DNA of 57,497 bases, taken from the NCBI GenBank assembly GCA_002420005.1, contig DIHE01000169.1, forward strand, positions 1 through 57,497, given 5' to 3'. A program made the translations under genes and the position numbers. Positions 19,841 to 28,775 of the stretch are shown here, one piece after another. The number at the start of each line of letters is the position of its first letter. Positions within the stretch are counted from its first letter, which is position 1. The notes under the pieces were generated by a model, which was not told the DNA's origin, did no database searches, and worked only from the letters and a program-made list of their open reading frames with translations. This stretch comes from Holophagales bacterium UBA5704. Lineage in GTDB: Bacteria; Acidobacteriota; Thermoanaerobaculia; Multivoradales; UBA5704.

Positions 19841-20458
19841 TCAGGCCTTCTTGAGGCGATCGGGAAAATACTGCCGCAGCTTGGCGACCTTCGGGGCCGA
19901 GGTGTAGACGATGTAGGGCTGGCGGGGATTGCGCGCCGCGTAGTCCTGATGGTACGTCTCGGCCGGGTAGAAGGCTTCGAGCGGCGCCACCTCGGTGACG
20001 ATCGGGGCATCGTAGACCCGGGCCTCGTTGAGCTGCCGCACGTAGGCCGTGGCCACGCGCTGCTGCTCGTCGTCGCCGGCGAAGATGACGGAGCGGTACT
20101 GCCGGCCCTGGTCGGCGCCTTGGCGGTTGAGCTGGGTCGGATCATGGGCGACCGACAGGAACACCTTGAGGAGCTGGCCGAAGCTCGTCCGTGCGGGATC
20201 GAAGCGCACTTCGATCACCTCGGCGTGGCCGGTCGTCCCCGAGCAGACCGACTCGTAGTCGGCGGTGTCGGCGGTCCCGCCTGCGTAGCCGGAGGCGACG
20301 GAGAGAACGCCGTCAATCTCGCGAAACACGGCCTCGACGCACCAGAAACAGCCACCGCCGAGCACGGCGGTCTGCTCTCCCTCGGAGCTCGTCACATCGA
20401 AGGCGGGATCGGGAAACGCAGGTGGGGCGACGCGGGGGATGTCACAAGTCAGGCTCAT
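19841..20458 (-). CDS. msrA: Peptide methionine sulfoxide reductase MsrA
   Basis: The 205-residue protein reduces methionine-S-sulfoxide in proteins. The catalytic motif GGGCFWC is at residues 34-40 with nucleophile C37, and ASGYAGG, GTTGHAEVIEV, FLSVAHDPTQLNRQG, YRSVIF and YHQDYAARNP are all family signatures. ATG 20458 is preceded by GAAGGAGAGA; the longer in-frame start at 20572 has no support. There is no C-terminal resolving Cys, so recycling probably uses C40 or another internal Cys. No signal peptide is present. Confidence 0.95.
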   Translation of the reverse strand: MSLTCDIPRVAPPAFPDPAFDVTSSEGEQTAVLGGGCFWCVEAVFREIDGVLSVASGYAGGTADTADYESVCSGTTGHAEVIEVRFDPARTSFGQLLKVFLSVAHDPTQLNRQGADQGRQYRSVIFAGDDEQQRVATAYVRQLNEARVYDAPIVTEVAPLEAFYPAETYHQDYAARNPRQPYIVYTSAPKVAKLRQYFPDRLKKA

Positions 20459-20570
20459 CGGTCTCTCCTTCCTCAGACGGGCAGTGTAGCGCGCCGCCGG
20501 CCACCGCGGGGCCTCTGTCCCCACCTTGGCAGGCTGGATTCCCCGTCTTCCAGGCCTTACACTGGCGCAC

Positions 20571-21116
20571 ATGCCGACGTTCGATCTCGCCAGTCTCGCC
20601 GCCGGTGTCGTGGCCTACGGAGTGGCCGTGGCCTTGGCCGTCGTCCTCGTCTTCGTGACGTTCCGCCTGCATGCGGCGGTCCTCACCAACCGGCGCGACG
20701 AGGAGCGCCTGCTTCTCGCCGGGCACCGCTCGCTGGCGATCTCGCTGGGGGCCTCGCTGCTCGGCCAGGCGATCCTCCTGCGCCATGCGGTCTATCCGAC
20801 CATGGCGGTGGTGCGCGATCTCTTCCTCGGGCGTCCGTCGTGGGCGGAGCTGGGGCGGGTGGTGGGGCAGTGTGCGCTGTTCTGGGTGGTGGTCGCCGTG
20901 GCGTCGATCGCTTCGGTGCTTCTCGCGGCCTGGCTGTTCACCCGCATGACCGGCCATCTGCCCGAGCAGGAGGAGATCCTCAAGGACAACGTGGCGGTGG
21001 CGATCTTCTATGCCTTCGTCCTCCTCGCCATCACGGCGGTGCTCAACGAGGGGATCGAAGATCTGTCCCGTTCGCTCATTCCCTACGGACCCACGGGCAC
21101 CATCGAGCTGCCCTGA
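20571..21116 (+). CDS. DUF350 family inner-membrane protein
   Basis: The 181-residue protein has four helices in two repeats: LAAGVVAYGVAVALAVVLVF and AISLGASLLGQAILL, then WVVVAVASIASVLLAAWLF and VAIFYAFVLLAITAVL. The GHRSLAISLGASLLG and KDNVAVAIFYAF segments are those of DUF350 (YjfL-type) proteins, often found with PspA-like, glutathionylspermidine-synthase-like or polyamine-related genes in envelope-stress clusters. The start at 20571 was chosen over 20526 because it begins directly before the first helix. The next gene starts 6 bases after its stop. Confidence 0.85.
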   Translation: MPTFDLASLAAGVVAYGVAVALAVVLVFVTFRLHAAVLTNRRDEERLLLAGHRSLAISLGASLLGQAILLRHAVYPTMAVVRDLFLGRPSWAELGRVVGQCALFWVVVAVASIASVLLAAWLFTRMTGHLPEQEEILKDNVAVAIFYAFVLLAITAVLNEGIEDLSRSLIPYGPTGTIELP

Positions 21117-21122
21117 CCGGCG

Positions 21123-22148
21123 ATGAAGAAAGGCGGCTGCGCTCTCCTCGGCTGCGTCACCGGCATCGGCCTCGTGGCGCTCGCGGTCCTCGCCGTCATG
21201 CGCCTGGCGGACCTCGCCGGGCCGGAGGCCGCCGAGACCGGCCCGGCGCCCGCGGGCCCGCCGGAGCGCCTGCGAGAGGTGCAAGAGGACCCGGAGCGCT
21301 ACCGGCTGACCTACCGGTTCCGCGATGCCGACGAGGAATGGCGCGAGGTCTCGTGCACCCTGCGCCGCGCCGACGTCGAGCGGGAGCGCAAGAGCTTCGG
21401 TTTTTACCGCCGGCAGATGGCGCAGGAGGTGAACCGCGCCACCCTCGGCCGCTTGCAGCAGGAAGCGTCGGAGCGGGGCGTCGCCCCCTACTTCCAGATC
21501 GAGGTCCTGGACGACGGATCGTACCGCTGGAAGTGGGAGTACCCGGCCGGCACGTCCGCGGCGGAGATCCGCCGGATCGAGGCCTTCCATGCCTGGCTCG
21601 AAGGCGACACCTCCGCCGTTCTCGAGCCGCTGCAGGCGCGCTACTACAAGGAGCGGGGGCTGCGCCTGGAGAAGAATACGATCTCCGTCGACTACGTCCC
21701 CGTGACCTTGAAGGCGACGGCCCCCCTCACCGATTGCTTCAAGGCGTTGCGCCGGCTCGACGGCTCCCGCGCGCCGATCGGCCTGTTCCTCACCTTCTTC
21801 CAGGACCTGCGCTATGAGCTGCCGGCGGACATGGACCCCGACGGACGCGAAACCCTGGGCTTCCGGGTGCCGACGGCGGTGATGGTCCAAGGGGCCGGCG
21901 ACTGCGACTCGAAGTCCGCCGCCTTCTGCGCCCTCTGGCGCCAGCTCCCGGCACGGTCGCTCCTGGTGCTGGTGCCCGGGCATGCGCTGGTGGCGGTGGA
22001 GGGGAGGCCCGGGCCGGACCAGAAGTCGATCCGCCTGGGCAACCGGACCTACATCCTTTGCGAAGTGGCCGGGCCGGGCCGCCTGCCACCGGGGGAGACG
22101 GACATCAAAGGCAGCTTCGAATACGTTCTGATCGAGCCGGCCGGTTGA
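21123..22148 (+). CDS. Membrane-anchored transglutaminase-like protein
   Basis: The 341-residue product has one N-terminal helix (LLGCVTGIGLVALAVLAVMRL) and an extracytoplasmic body. Near the C-terminus GAGDCDSKSAAFCALW carries a probable nucleophile C261, and VLVPGHALVAV carries H287, the Cys-His spacing of the transglutaminase-like/cysteine-protease fold. An acid third residue could lie in the following YILCEVAGPG segment. The middle is charged and helical. It forms a pair with the DUF350 gene 6 bases upstream, so both probably belong to one envelope function. The substrate is unknown. Confidence 0.7.
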   Translation: MKKGGCALLGCVTGIGLVALAVLAVMRLADLAGPEAAETGPAPAGPPERLREVQEDPERYRLTYRFRDADEEWREVSCTLRRADVERERKSFGFYRRQMAQEVNRATLGRLQQEASERGVAPYFQIEVLDDGSYRWKWEYPAGTSAAEIRRIEAFHAWLEGDTSAVLEPLQARYYKERGLRLEKNTISVDYVPVTLKATAPLTDCFKALRRLDGSRAPIGLFLTFFQDLRYELPADMDPDGRETLGFRVPTAVMVQGAGDCDSKSAAFCALWRQLPARSLLVLVPGHALVAVEGRPGPDQKSIRLGNRTYILCEVAGPGRLPPGETDIKGSFEYVLIEPAG

Positions 22149-22200
22149 AACCCCTCCCCCGGCTGCCACGTAGAAAGGAGAGAGCCGCAAAGGAGGGCTC

Positions 22201-22410
22201 GTGACGATGGGAACCTTCCTCGCTTGGTTGCTCCTCTTCATCCTCTGCTGGCCGCTGGCGCTGCTGGCATTGATTCTCTACCCGTTCTTCTGGCTTCTTT
22301 CCCTCCCCTTCCGGCTGGTGGGGATCACCTTCGACGCCTTGTTCGAGCTGCTGAAAGCCCTGCTGTTCCTTCCGGCTCGGTTGCTCTCGCCGCGCCGGGC
22401 GGAGGGTTGA
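22201..22410 (+). CDS. Small hydrophobic membrane protein, 69 aa
   Basis: This short protein is mostly two hydrophobic segments (FLAWLLLFILCWPLALLALIL and YPFFWLLSLPFRLVG) followed by an amphipathic, basic tail ending LLSPRRAEG. AAGGAGG precedes GTG 22201 by five bases; an ATG two codons later (22207) is an equally acceptable start. It lies 52 bases after the transglutaminase-like gene and may share its transcript. I do not recognise a family. Confidence 0.7.
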   Translation: MTMGTFLAWLLLFILCWPLALLALILYPFFWLLSLPFRLVGITFDALFELLKALLFLPARLLSPRRAEG

Positions 22411-22711
22411 GCCTCTCCGGCTGCGTTCCGTCAGGATTTTCCCGCAACTCCGGTTGATTCTCCACCGGAAAGCGTCGCGTGTCCCGTTTGTTGCGTCCCG
22501 GCGCACCTGATCTCCAGGGTGGAGACCCCTGCACAGCCGGCTGGGCAAGCGGATTCGCTGGTGAGCAGATCCACCCTTGCGTTGCGGGTCGGTCTGTGAG
22601 TAGACTGCGCCGCGATTTTCCGCTGTTCCTTCCGTGATGTCCGGTTCCGTTCCGAGATGCACAATTCGAGCATTCGGGAGACGGTACCGTTTCTGCGAGG
22701 AGATAATTCCG
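22411..22711 (+). other. 301-bp intergenic region upstream of the secreted propeller gene
   Basis: No gene fits here. A candidate sigma-70 promoter is TTGCGT, an 18-bp spacer and TAGACT at roughly 22577-22606, about 105 bases before the ATG at 22712. I looked for riboswitch-like conserved cores and found none that I could support. Confidence 0.35.
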
Positions 22712-25549
22712 ATGAAGAAGTCCGGGGTGTTCAAGCTGTTTGGAGGTGCCGTTCTTACGGCGACCTCCCTCCTGCTGCTCCTGCCTCCCGTCTCGGTCGC
22801 CGGCGAGCCCGGCGAAAAGGAGACTGCGGCGCGGGATAAAGAGATGAAAGAGGCGTACCTCAAGGCCGTTCCCCATCCGGGAGGGATGGCGCAGGAGAGC
22901 GACCTGATCAAGATGCACTCTCTGCGGAACTGGTACCTGATGACCTATCCGACGGGGAAGATGCCCTCCTCCCCGTGGGACAAGGCGCTGTTGCACAACC
23001 GGATCCACGTCCAGGACGCGCCGGTCTGGGAAGGGCCGGGTCTCCGGCGGCCCGGGCAGGACGGCAAGGCGGTCATCGCGCCGGGCACCAACTCGTGGGT
23101 CCTCTATGGACCCAAGCCTCTCGACTCGGTGGGAACGACGAACAACGCCTACCAGTACGGCATCGTGTCCGGCCGGGTGAATACCGGCGGCTTGGCGGTC
23201 GACCCGGTGAACCCGGCGGTCGCCTATGCCGGGTTCGCGGCAGGCGGTTTCTGGAAGACCACCAACCTGGGCTCTGCGACGGTCACCTGGACGCCGCTTT
23301 GGGACGACAAGGACTTCGTGGTCCAGTCGGCCGGAGCGATCGAGATCGATCCGACGAACAACAACACTCTCTATGTCGGCACCGGTGACTGGGCGGCGAA
23401 CGACCAGTTCAGCGCCGGCATCATGAAGACGACGGACGCCGGCTCCACCTGGACCCACCTGGCCTCCGACGTCTTCACCCCGTACTCGCCGACCGTTCCG
23501 GCCGGCGGCAACCGCTGGGGCAGCCAGAACATCCGGGCGATCGAGGTCGATCCGAAGAATGCCAACCGCATCCTGGTCGGCACCCGCTTCGATCTCTACA
23601 TCTCGCATGACGCCGGTGCCTCCTGGCAGATCTGCGGCTTCGGCAACAACTACACGAATCCGTCGGTGAGCAACCCGACGCAGAACGCGGTCAACCGCAT
23701 CAGCAGCATCTACCTGGACTCGCGCGGCGCGAGCACCGTGGTCTACGTCGCCGTCGGCTTCCAGTCCTACACCGGCAACGGCAACAACGGTGTCTATCGC
23801 TTCACCATGCCGACCAGCGGCTGCCCGGTCTGGCCGAGCGGCTTCACCACCCTGTTCGGCGGTTTCCCGACCGGGACCGGCAACGGGACGAACGGCAACA
23901 CGGCGGGTGGCAGCACGACCGGCCGCATCGAGCTCGCGGGCGGGATCGGCGGTGACGGCCAGCTCACGCTCTATGCCCAGGTGGGCACGGCGAACACCAC
24001 CTCGGCCGGGACCGTGAACGGCACCTACGTCCTGCGTCCGGACGGCGGCGCGACCACCTGGACCAAGCTGACCGGCAGCACGTCCTTGCCGACCTGTGCC
24101 GGAAGCACCGGGGGCAGCAGCGGCCAGGACTGGTATGACCTGTTCATCGCGGTCAATCCGTCGAATGACAAGGATCTCTACATCGGTCACGTGGACGCCT
24201 ATCGCGCGACGGTCAATTCGACCTACGCCTCGATGACGCAGAGCAACCTGACCAACGTCTACACGACCTCTTGTGCCTCCTACGGCAAGGTCCACCCCGA
24301 CCAGCATGCGTTCACCTTCGTGCCCGGCACGAGCGGCACCACCTTCCTGCTCGGCAACGACGGCGGCGTCTATTACAACAACGCGAGCGGCGCCACCGCG
24401 AGCTGGAAGCAGCTCAACGACACGATCAACACCAACCAGTTCTATTCCGGCCAGATCGGCCGCAACTTCGCGGTGGGGCCGCAGTGGTGGGCCGGCGGCA
24501 TGCAGGACAACGGCAACGCCTCGTGGGACAGCTCCAAGACGAATCTCCAGGCCACCGGACGCTCGGTCGGCGGCGACGGCTTCTTCATGGCCTTCGACCC
24601 GCTCGTCGGCACCGAGACGGCCGGCTGGTGGTTCAGCGAATACACCTACGGCTCCATGTACTGCTCCAAAAACAGCGGCGCCGATGGCCCGTTCTCCTCG
24701 GGTTGCGGCCCGAATGCCTACGCCGGCACGCCGGACTGGAGCATGCCGTTCCTGATGGACACGCTGCACTGCACCAACAGCGTCTGCCGCAACATGATCC
24801 TCGGCGAGGACTATGTGTGGAACGCGGGCGCGTTCGGGACCCAGAAGCCGACCTGGCGGCGGATCTCCGGCTCGCTGATCCGCTCCGGCTCGACGACCGA
24901 CTCGATCATCGCCCTCAATCTGGCGCCGAGCGAGCCGAAGGCGGCGGCGGCCGGCACGGCGGAAGGCAAGCTGTGGTGGTCGGCGAACACCTACACCGGC
25001 ACCAACTGCACCCAGGCGGCGGCGAACACCTCGACCTTCGCCTGCACGCCCAACACCAGCGCGACCTGGCGCGACGTCGACTCGACCAACGCCGTGCTGC
25101 CGAATCGCGCCATCCTGGGCGTCGCCTTCGATCCGACCGATCACACCCGCTTCTATTCCGCGGTGGGCGGCTTCGACGACAACACCCCGACGACCCCGGG
25201 CCACATCTTCGAGCACAAGTGGAACGGCTCGACCTGGACGAACGTCAACAAGACCGGCAACCTGCCGGACGTGCCGGCCGCCGGCATCGCGGTCAACCCG
25301 CTCAACCGCAAGCAGGTCTTCCTCGGGACCTACTTCGGCTTCTACTACACCGATGACATCGACGCGGCCTCCCCGGTGTGGGTGCGCTACCAGTGGGGCC
25401 TGCCCAACACGGTCATCCAGTACCTGACCGTCGACCGCGGCGCCACCGGGACTCCGCTCCAGGGCACCACCCTCATGGCCTTCACCTACGGCCGCGGCGT
25501 CTACGCCATCAAGCTGCCGACCGGTGGAGCCAGCTTCCCGGCCCACTGA
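22712..25549 (+). CDS. Secreted BNR/sialidase-like beta-propeller protein
   Basis: The 945-residue protein starts at ATG 22712 (AGGAG upstream) with a signal peptide (FGGAVLTATSLLLLLPPVSVAG). The mature part is built of BNR/Asp-box-like blades: repeated GGLAVDPVNPAVAYAG, GAIEIDPTNNNTLYVGTGDW, TTDAGSTWTHL and IRAIEVDPKNANRILVGT segments, the pattern of sialidase/GH74-type propellers. No catalytic carboxylates can be assigned, and proteins like this are often annotated only as exo-alpha-sialidase-like or glycosyl hydrolase. Asn, Thr and Gly are markedly enriched, as in surface or secreted proteins. A strong terminator follows. Confidence 0.85.
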   Translation: MKKSGVFKLFGGAVLTATSLLLLLPPVSVAGEPGEKETAARDKEMKEAYLKAVPHPGGMAQESDLIKMHSLRNWYLMTYPTGKMPSSPWDKALLHNRIHVQDAPVWEGPGLRRPGQDGKAVIAPGTNSWVLYGPKPLDSVGTTNNAYQYGIVSGRVNTGGLAVDPVNPAVAYAGFAAGGFWKTTNLGSATVTWTPLWDDKDFVVQSAGAIEIDPTNNNTLYVGTGDWAANDQFSAGIMKTTDAGSTWTHLASDVFTPYSPTVPAGGNRWGSQNIRAIEVDPKNANRILVGTRFDLYISHDAGASWQICGFGNNYTNPSVSNPTQNAVNRISSIYLDSRGASTVVYVAVGFQSYTGNGNNGVYRFTMPTSGCPVWPSGFTTLFGGFPTGTGNGTNGNTAGGSTTGRIELAGGIGGDGQLTLYAQVGTANTTSAGTVNGTYVLRPDGGATTWTKLTGSTSLPTCAGSTGGSSGQDWYDLFIAVNPSNDKDLYIGHVDAYRATVNSTYASMTQSNLTNVYTTSCASYGKVHPDQHAFTFVPGTSGTTFLLGNDGGVYYNNASGATASWKQLNDTINTNQFYSGQIGRNFAVGPQWWAGGMQDNGNASWDSSKTNLQATGRSVGGDGFFMAFDPLVGTETAGWWFSEYTYGSMYCSKNSGADGPFSSGCGPNAYAGTPDWSMPFLMDTLHCTNSVCRNMILGEDYVWNAGAFGTQKPTWRRISGSLIRSGSTTDSIIALNLAPSEPKAAAAGTAEGKLWWSANTYTGTNCTQAAANTSTFACTPNTSATWRDVDSTNAVLPNRAILGVAFDPTDHTRFYSAVGGFDDNTPTTPGHIFEHKWNGSTWTNVNKTGNLPDVPAAGIAVNPLNRKQVFLGTYFGFYYTDDIDAASPVWVRYQWGLPNTVIQYLTVDRGATGTPLQGTTLMAFTYGRGVYAIKLPTGGASFPAH

Positions 25550-25575
25550 GGACCGGTCTTCGTCTCATGACATCC

Positions 25576-25607
25576 AAGGCCCCGGGGCGACCCGGGGCCT
25601 TCTTGTT
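25576..25607 (+). terminator. Rho-independent terminator after the propeller gene
   Basis: An 11-bp perfect stem, aaggccccggg (25576-25586) with cccggggcctt (25591-25601), encloses gcga and is followed by cttgttt. It lies 27 bases past the stop at 25549 and separates that gene from the AAA protein gene. Confidence 0.85.
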
Positions 25608-25628
25608 TCCGGATACAATGACCGCGCC

Positions 25629-27188
25629 ATGCGCTTCTTCAATACCGCCGGTCCTTGCCATCCCGCCAAGCACTACATGCTTCCGCCGGAGCGCCGGCTT
25701 CCCGGTGTCCGCGACCTCATCGACCAGGAGCAGTACTACGTCATCCATGCGCCCCGGCAGACCGGCAAGACGACGAGCGTCCGGGCGCTCGCCCGGTCGT
25801 TGACCGCCGAAGGGCGGTACGCCGCCCTGGTGGCGTCGTGTGAAGTGGGGCAGGCGGTGAGGACGAGTCTGGAAGAGGGGGTTGCGGCGGTGGTTGATTC
25901 GATTCGCCTGGCTGCCCGCGTGGATTTGCCTGAGGAGCTTCGCCCACCGGAGCAAGATCCGTCCGTCTCGGCTGCGACGCGGCTGCAGGAACATCTGACC
26001 GACTGGAGTCAGATCTCTCCCCGGCCCATCGTGCTCTTCCTGGACGAGATCGACGCACTCTTTGATGACCTCCTCCTTTCGGTCCTGCGGCAGTTACGGG
26101 CAGGCTTTTCCAGCCGGCCCGGGGCGTTCCCGCAGTCGGTCGCGCTGATCGGCTTGCGAGACGTTCGGGACTACCGCATTCGGCTCCGGCCGGACACGGA
26201 GAGCCTCGGCACTTCGTCGCCCTTCAACATCAAGGTCGAGTCCTTGACGCTGCGGAACTTCACCGCCGCCGAGGTGGCAGAGTTGTACGGTCAACACACC
26301 GCCGAGACCGGGCAACTCTTCACCGAGGACGCCAAGGCGTTGGCGTACCAGCTGACGAGGGGCCAGCCTTGGCTGGTCAACGCTCTCGCGCGGCAGGCGG
26401 TGCAGGTGGTGGAAACCGACCGGAGCCTGCCGATCGAGGCAGCGCACGTCGAACGGGCGAAGGAGATTCTCATCGAGCGGCGGGACACGCATCTGGACTC
26501 GTTGATCGATCGCCTCCGGGAACCGCGCGTGCGGCGGATTCTCGAGCCGATCCTCTCCGGGGAGCTGCTCTCGCCGGAGGTGCTGGACGACGACATCCAG
26601 TTCGTCGAGGACCTGGGCTTGATCGCCCGATCGGCGGGGCTCGAGATCGCCAACCCGATCTACCGCGAGATCATCCCGCGCGCCTTGACGTCGGTGATGC
26701 AGCGGTCGCTTCCCGTGGGGCGCGCTTCGTTCGCAGCGGCGGATGGAACCTTGAGCACGGGAGTGCTTCTCGAAGACTTCAGGGCTTTCTGGCGCCAGCA
26801 CGCCGAGTCGTTCCTGGACCGGCAGCCGTACTCGGAAGCGGCGGCTCAGCTCGTTTTCATGGCCTTTCTGCAAAGGGTGGTCAACGGTGGGGGCTTCATC
26901 GACCGGGAGTACGCGATCGGAAGTGGCAGGATCGACCTCTGCGTCCGGTGGCCTCATCCCGGAGGCTTGCAGCGTTGGGCCGTCGAGCTCAAAGTCTGGC
27001 GCGACGGCCGGCCCGACCCCCTGCCGGATGGGCTGGAACAGTTGAACGCCTACCTGGACCGTCTGGGCCTGGAGCACGGCACTCTCATCCTCTTTGACGG
27101 CCGTGCCAAAGCCCCGCCGCTGACCGAGCGCTGCTCGCAGACCGAGGTGGAGCACGCAGGGCGGCTGATGGTGGTCGTGCGCCTGTAG
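25629..27188 (+). CDS. AAA-like ATPase with C-terminal PD-(D/E)XK nuclease-like domain
   Basis: The 519-residue protein has an AAA-like ATPase domain in the first 330 residues. Walker A is APRQTGKTTS (41-50), Walker B is IVLFLDEIDAL (134-144), and a winged-helix-like region follows. The C-terminal 150 residues contain GRIDLCVRW with D436 and WAVELKVW with E453-L-K455, the D...ExK core of PD-(D/E)XK nucleases. The N-terminal FFNTAGPCHPAKHYMLPPERR is a signature of this AAA-PDDEXK group, which is common in genomes with many paralogues and of unproven function; defence or mobile-element roles have been proposed. TACAAT 10 bases before the ATG may be its -10 element. Confidence 0.8.
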   Translation: MRFFNTAGPCHPAKHYMLPPERRLPGVRDLIDQEQYYVIHAPRQTGKTTSVRALARSLTAEGRYAALVASCEVGQAVRTSLEEGVAAVVDSIRLAARVDLPEELRPPEQDPSVSAATRLQEHLTDWSQISPRPIVLFLDEIDALFDDLLLSVLRQLRAGFSSRPGAFPQSVALIGLRDVRDYRIRLRPDTESLGTSSPFNIKVESLTLRNFTAAEVAELYGQHTAETGQLFTEDAKALAYQLTRGQPWLVNALARQAVQVVETDRSLPIEAAHVERAKEILIERRDTHLDSLIDRLREPRVRRILEPILSGELLSPEVLDDDIQFVEDLGLIARSAGLEIANPIYREIIPRALTSVMQRSLPVGRASFAAADGTLSTGVLLEDFRAFWRQHAESFLDRQPYSEAAAQLVFMAFLQRVVNGGGFIDREYAIGSGRIDLCVRWPHPGGLQRWAVELKVWRDGRPDPLPDGLEQLNAYLDRLGLEHGTLILFDGRAKAPPLTERCSQTEVEHAGRLMVVVRL

Positions 27189-27194
27189 CGCGGG

Positions 27195-28775
27195 TCAAGG
27201 GGTTGGCGCGGATTTGATGCGGTCGATGAGCCGCCAGGCGGCGTGGGTCGGCGTGGCGATGCCCAGGCTGAAACCGCCTCTTCCAGTTTTCGCGGTGGCG
27301 ATCCCGACAACGCGCCCGTTCTCGTCACAGACCGGTCCGCCGCTGTTACCGGGTCCGATGTTGACGTCGATCCAGGCGAGGTCCTTTTCGACCTTTGCGA
27401 CCCGCCCTTGAAGGTAGGTATCGGCGATGCCAATCGGGTTGCCCACGACATGAACGGCCTGACCCGGCTGGAAGCCGCTCTCGTGCACCATCTCGAGACC
27501 GGAAGGGACGGTGTCGACGCTGTAAGGGGCCTCCAGCGTGAGGATCGCCACGTCATTGGTGGCGTCGCGGCCGAGGAGCCGGGCGCGCAAAGAGCGAAGG
27601 GGCGCCTCCGGTTGCCCCTTTCTCTTCACCAGGACCTCGACGACGGAGTCCTCGCCGACGACATGTTCGTTGGTCACGATCAGGCTCTCTCCCTGGACGA
27701 AAAAGCCCGTTCCCCTCCCGGTGTCCGAGGTGATCTGCACCGTGTTTTCCAGTGTCCTCTCCAAATTGAACGAATGCGGATTGAACATCCATTGGACGGC
27801 GGCGGCTCCGCTGAAGAGAAGCAGGGCGAGCACCGAGGCGCCGGCCACTCCGGGAGTGAGCGTTGAAAAGCCCGGGCGTGAGCCGGCATCCATCGCGGGC
27901 TCGGAGAGAACCGGTGGAAGCTCCATCTCTTGACCGCCACTCTTCTTCAGAAGATCGTTCATGCGTTGCGACAGGACGCGAAAGAGGTGCACGGCCATGA
28001 GACCTTCAGGGAGTTGGCGCAGCCACGGGGGTGTCCCGGCAGCGTGCGCCGCCACGGTTTCGTGGAGGGCTTCGAGGCTCCGGGCCAGCGCGCTGCGGCG
28101 CATGGCCTTGTCCCGGGTGCCTCGCCGGGGGAGGTCCCGCACAAGGCGCACGATCAGCTCGTGCAGCCGGGAATAGACTGGAACGAGATCCCGGTCGAGG
28201 CCGCGGCCCTCCGGAGGAGGAGAGAGGCTCTTGAGTGGCTTCAGCCGCTCCGGGAGACGATCGGCGCGGCTTTCTTCGGCGACGGTGAGGAAGGACGACA
28301 GCAGGCGCAGCACGGCAACCTGGGTGGGCGACACGCGCTCGATCTCCCGGACGAGCTCCGCGGTCTTCACGTCGGTCTCGGTTGCTCCGGAGGGTCGCAT
28401 TCCGGCCACGGTGAGGTGAAGAGCCTGGGAGGTTGGCGCGCTCGTCGTGTACAGCCGGGAAAGGGTGCGCAGAAGATCCTTGCGGGCCGGCATGCCGGCG
28501 GCGTTGTCCACGAAGTCTTCGACCAGGAGGCGCAGCCCGGCACCGCCGCACTTCCCGCGAAAGGCGGCCAGATGCTGCAACAGGCCCGGTGCATCGTCTT
28601 CGAGCAGGCGGAAAAACTCTTTGCGATCCTCGCCGCTCACATCCTCCGGCAGGGTTTCGGAGCCTCCCGAAAGCCTTTTCCGCGCCGCGGCGTTCTGCCG
28701 TGCCGCGAGGAGGGCCAATGCGGCGGCGAAGATCCCCATCAGCAGCAGAAAGACGACGATCGCTGACTGGATCAT
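27195..28775 (-). CDS. Membrane-anchored trypsin-like (HtrA-type) serine protease
   Basis: The 526-residue protein has an N-terminal helix (AIVVFLLLMGIFAAALALL), a 270-residue charged alpha-helical region of unknown family, a second helix (GASVLALLLFSGAAAVQWM) and a C-terminal trypsin-like domain. The catalytic triad is H371 in TNEHVV, D408 in NDVAIL and S478 in GPGNSGGPV. There is no PDZ domain. With two membrane passes, the helical domain and the protease domain could lie on opposite sides or both in the periplasm depending on topology. Its ATG overlaps the stop of the SecDF gene as ATGA, so the two are translationally coupled. Confidence 0.85.
   Translation of the reverse strand: MIQSAIVVFLLLMGIFAAALALLAARQNAAARKRLSGGSETLPEDVSGEDRKEFFRLLEDDAPGLLQHLAAFRGKCGGAGLRLLVEDFVDNAAGMPARKDLLRTLSRLYTTSAPTSQALHLTVAGMRPSGATETDVKTAELVREIERVSPTQVAVLRLLSSFLTVAEESRADRLPERLKPLKSLSPPPEGRGLDRDLVPVYSRLHELIVRLVRDLPRRGTRDKAMRRSALARSLEALHETVAAHAAGTPPWLRQLPEGLMAVHLFRVLSQRMNDLLKKSGGQEMELPPVLSEPAMDAGSRPGFSTLTPGVAGASVLALLLFSGAAAVQWMFNPHSFNLERTLENTVQITSDTGRGTGFFVQGESLIVTNEHVVGEDSVVEVLVKRKGQPEAPLRSLRARLLGRDATNDVAILTLEAPYSVDTVPSGLEMVHESGFQPGQAVHVVGNPIGIADTYLQGRVAKVEKDLAWIDVNIGPGNSGGPVCDENGRVVGIATAKTGRGGFSLGIATPTHAAWRLIDRIKSAPTP

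Noticed and set aside
22411..22711. Riboswitch upstream of the propeller gene
   Set aside because: Some GGAAAG-like segments recall a c-di-GMP switch, but the paired stems and conserved core could not be built.
22325..25546. 1073-codon minus-strand open frame opposite the secreted propeller gene
   Set aside because: The product is rich in Arg, Gly, Val and Asp with no recognisable domain; the plus-strand gene has a signal peptide and Asp-box repeats.
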